Positions 33,975-35,283 of a stretch of 35,283 bases of DNA are shown piece by piece. The stretch comes from Acidobacteriaceae bacterium (GTDB lineage Bacteria; Acidobacteriota; Terriglobia; Terriglobales; Acidobacteriaceae). Position 1 is the stretch's first letter; the number at the start of each line of letters is the position of its first letter. The position numbers were made by a program, and so were the translations under genes. Location of the stretch: contig JARLFY010000067.1 of assembly GCA_031296325.1 (NCBI GenBank), positions 1 through 35,283 of the forward strand, given 5' to 3'. The notes beneath the pieces were generated by a model. It searched no databases and was not told the origin of the DNA. It worked only from the letters and a program-made list of their open reading frames with translations.

Positions 33975-34040
33975 GTTTCTAAATCACTGTCCATCGGTGC
34001 AGATTGAAGTTAGGCCTTTGCCTTCTTCCATCCGGCCCGA

Positions 34041-35283
34041 CTATCTGGCCAGCGAGTTGAAGAGCCAGAAGAGACTGCCAGAGAGCAGTGCCGCCGCAGG
34101 AAGCGTCAGCACCCAGGCCATAGCGATGTTGCGGATCGTCTCCCACTGTAGACCGCTGCGGTTGGCCGTCATGGTTCCGGCGACGCTGGAACTGAGGACG
34201 TGCGTCGTCGAAACCGGCAGGCCATAAGCTCCGGCGGCGAGGATCGTCGTCATCGCCACCATCTGCGCCGAGGCGCCCTGCGCGTAGGTCATGCGCGTCT
34301 TGCCGATCTTTTCGCCCACCGTGACGACGATGCGCTTCCAACCAATCATGGTTCCCAGACCCAGCGCCAGAGCGACAGCCACCTTCACCCAGTTCGGAAT
34401 GAACTGCGTTGAGCGATCCAGATCCTTCTGGTAGCTGGCGACGATCTTCGCGTCGGCGTCGCTGATCTTCGGACTGGCACTGCCAGTCAGTCCGCCACTG
34501 GTCAGCAAGCGTAGCGTCTCGCCGGACAAGTACATCTGGCCACGCATCTTCGTCTGCATATTCTGCGGAACGTTGGCCAGCGTTTTCGCGGCCTGCGCCT
34601 GGTTGCGGACGTCGATCACCGTCTGGCGCAACGCCACAGCCACCTCGGGCTCATACCGCTTGGTAGTGACAAACTTCTTCAGTTCCGACTCGGCATCCGG
34701 CACCGCCGCTGCCTGTGGAGCGACCTTGTCCAGCACTCCAACTAACTGCGTCGAGGAGACGACAAATTCCTGCACCGGCCCCGCGCCCATCGCATGATTC
34801 AGTGCGTAGGCCGTCGGCATAGTTCCCACCAGAATCAGCATGATGAGTCCCATGCCCTTCTGTCCGTCGTTCGATCCGTGTGCGTAGCTGACGCCGCCGC
34901 AGGTCAGAATCAGCAGAGCGCGAATGTAGAGCGGCGGAGGAGTGTCTCCCTTGGGAGCGGTGTACAGTCGCTCGTCCTTGGCCGTCAGTTTGAAGAGTAG
35001 AAAGAGCAGCCCCGCCATGGTGAAGCCCACCACCGGCGAGATGAGCAGAGCCTCAAAGACCTTCTTCATCGGCTCCCAGTTGATGCCCGCCGTCGCCGAA
35101 CCTCCCTGCATCCAGTGGAAGACCACGACTACGCCCACAATCGAACCGATCAGCGTGTGCGAACTGGAGGTCGGAAGACCGCCGTACCACGTCGCCAGAT
35201 TCCAGAGAATCGCGGCCAGCAGCAGGGCGAAGATCATGGCAAAGCCCAATCCGTCATCCATCTTCAGAATCATCTCGGACGGA
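34041..35283 (-). CDS. Inorganic phosphate transporter, PiT family, N-terminus cut by window edge
   Basis: PiT transporters import phosphate, usually as a metal-phosphate complex with protons. At least 410 residues are in the window and the frame stays open to the edge. Two copies of the signature are visible: PTSSSHTLIGSIVG near the start and PVSTTHVLSSSVAGT near the end. YAHGSNDGQKGMG is the internal 'GANDxxN'-like motif. About ten membrane segments are seen, with a soluble central loop of about 140 residues (between VGTMPTAYALNHA and WVKVAVALALGLG). The first signature motif and true start lie outside. It has its own terminator downstream. Confidence 0.93.
   Translation of the reverse strand, partial: PSEMILKMDDGLGFAMIFALLLAAILWNLATWYGGLPTSSSHTLIGSIVGVVVVFHWMQGGSATAGINWEPMKKVFEALLISPVVGFTMAGLLFLLFKLTAKDERLYTAPKGDTPPPLYIRALLILTCGGVSYAHGSNDGQKGMGLIMLILVGTMPTAYALNHAMGAGPVQEFVVSSTQLVGVLDKVAPQAAAVPDAESELKKFVTTKRYEPEVAVALRQTVIDVRNQAQAAKTLANVPQNMQTKMRGQMYLSGETLRLLTSGGLTGSASPKISDADAKIVASYQKDLDRSTQFIPNWVKVAVALALGLGTMIGWKRIVVTVGEKIGKTRMTYAQGASAQMVAMTTILAAGAYGLPVSTTHVLSSSVAGTMTANRSGLQWETIRNIAMAWVLTLPAAALLSGSLFWLFNSLAR

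Overview
The window looks like a core-genome stretch of an Acidobacteriota chromosome, most likely class Terriglobia (Granulicella/Edaphobacter/Terriglobus-like). This is inferred from: GC-rich coding sequence with frequent TTG/GTG starts; a split glycine decarboxylase (gcvPA type); a YfiT/BstA-like DinB enzyme of the kind tied to bacillithiol; a DUF4254 protein; and many intergenic copies of a 'GTCATTCCGCAGCGAAGCGGAGGAAT' type repeat (written here in pieces below). I could run no database search, so the taxonomy is an inference. No tRNA, rRNA, CRISPR array or transposase gene was found.

Layout. 1-3264 (minus): glycine cleavage operon gcvT - muconolactone-isomerase-like small protein - gcvH - gcvPA, with gcvPA running off the left edge. 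3456-3935: small membrane protein. 4121-7310 (minus): pyrimidine operon pyrR-pyrB-pyrC, with two unrelated repeat families lodged between pyrB and pyrC. 7546-9624 (plus): cellulose-synthase-like family 2 glycosyltransferase and a small membrane protein. 9834-10781 (minus): outer-membrane beta-barrel protein with its terminator. 11052-17538 (minus): mreC, mreD and a giant RNase E/G whose S1 domain is split by about 820 low-complexity residues. 17728-18276: YfiT-like DinB enzyme. 18688-19536: secreted glycoside-hydrolase-like protein. 19687-21309 (minus): methyl-accepting chemotaxis protein. 21583-24342 (plus): ftsK, convergent with ftsH (24558-26468, minus), with a 22-bp perfect hairpin between them; tilS lies upstream of ftsH. 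28040-29927 (plus): ispD and ispF, separated by a decayed GxxExxY (PD-(D/E)XK-like) gene framed by inverted repeats. 30151-31917 (plus): small unknown protein, DUF4254 protein, TPR protein. 32245-35283 (minus): unknown protein, scpB with an inserted low-complexity segment, and a PiT phosphate transporter cut by the right edge.

Most genes are housekeeping: one-carbon metabolism, pyrimidine synthesis and its PyrR regulator, cell shape and division, RNA decay, isoprenoid synthesis, tRNA modification, chromosome segregation and phosphate uptake. The least explained material lies between genes and inside proteins. (1) A GxxExxY gene bounded by roughly 27-bp inverted repeats separates ispD from ispF, and solo copies of the same repeat occur elsewhere in the window. 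(2) A MITE/REP-like hairpin family is present in eight places, including a perfect 37-bp inverted pair with a 22-bp tandem array. (3) Large disordered segments are inserted inside otherwise conserved folds (RNase E/G S1 domain, ScpB winged helix).
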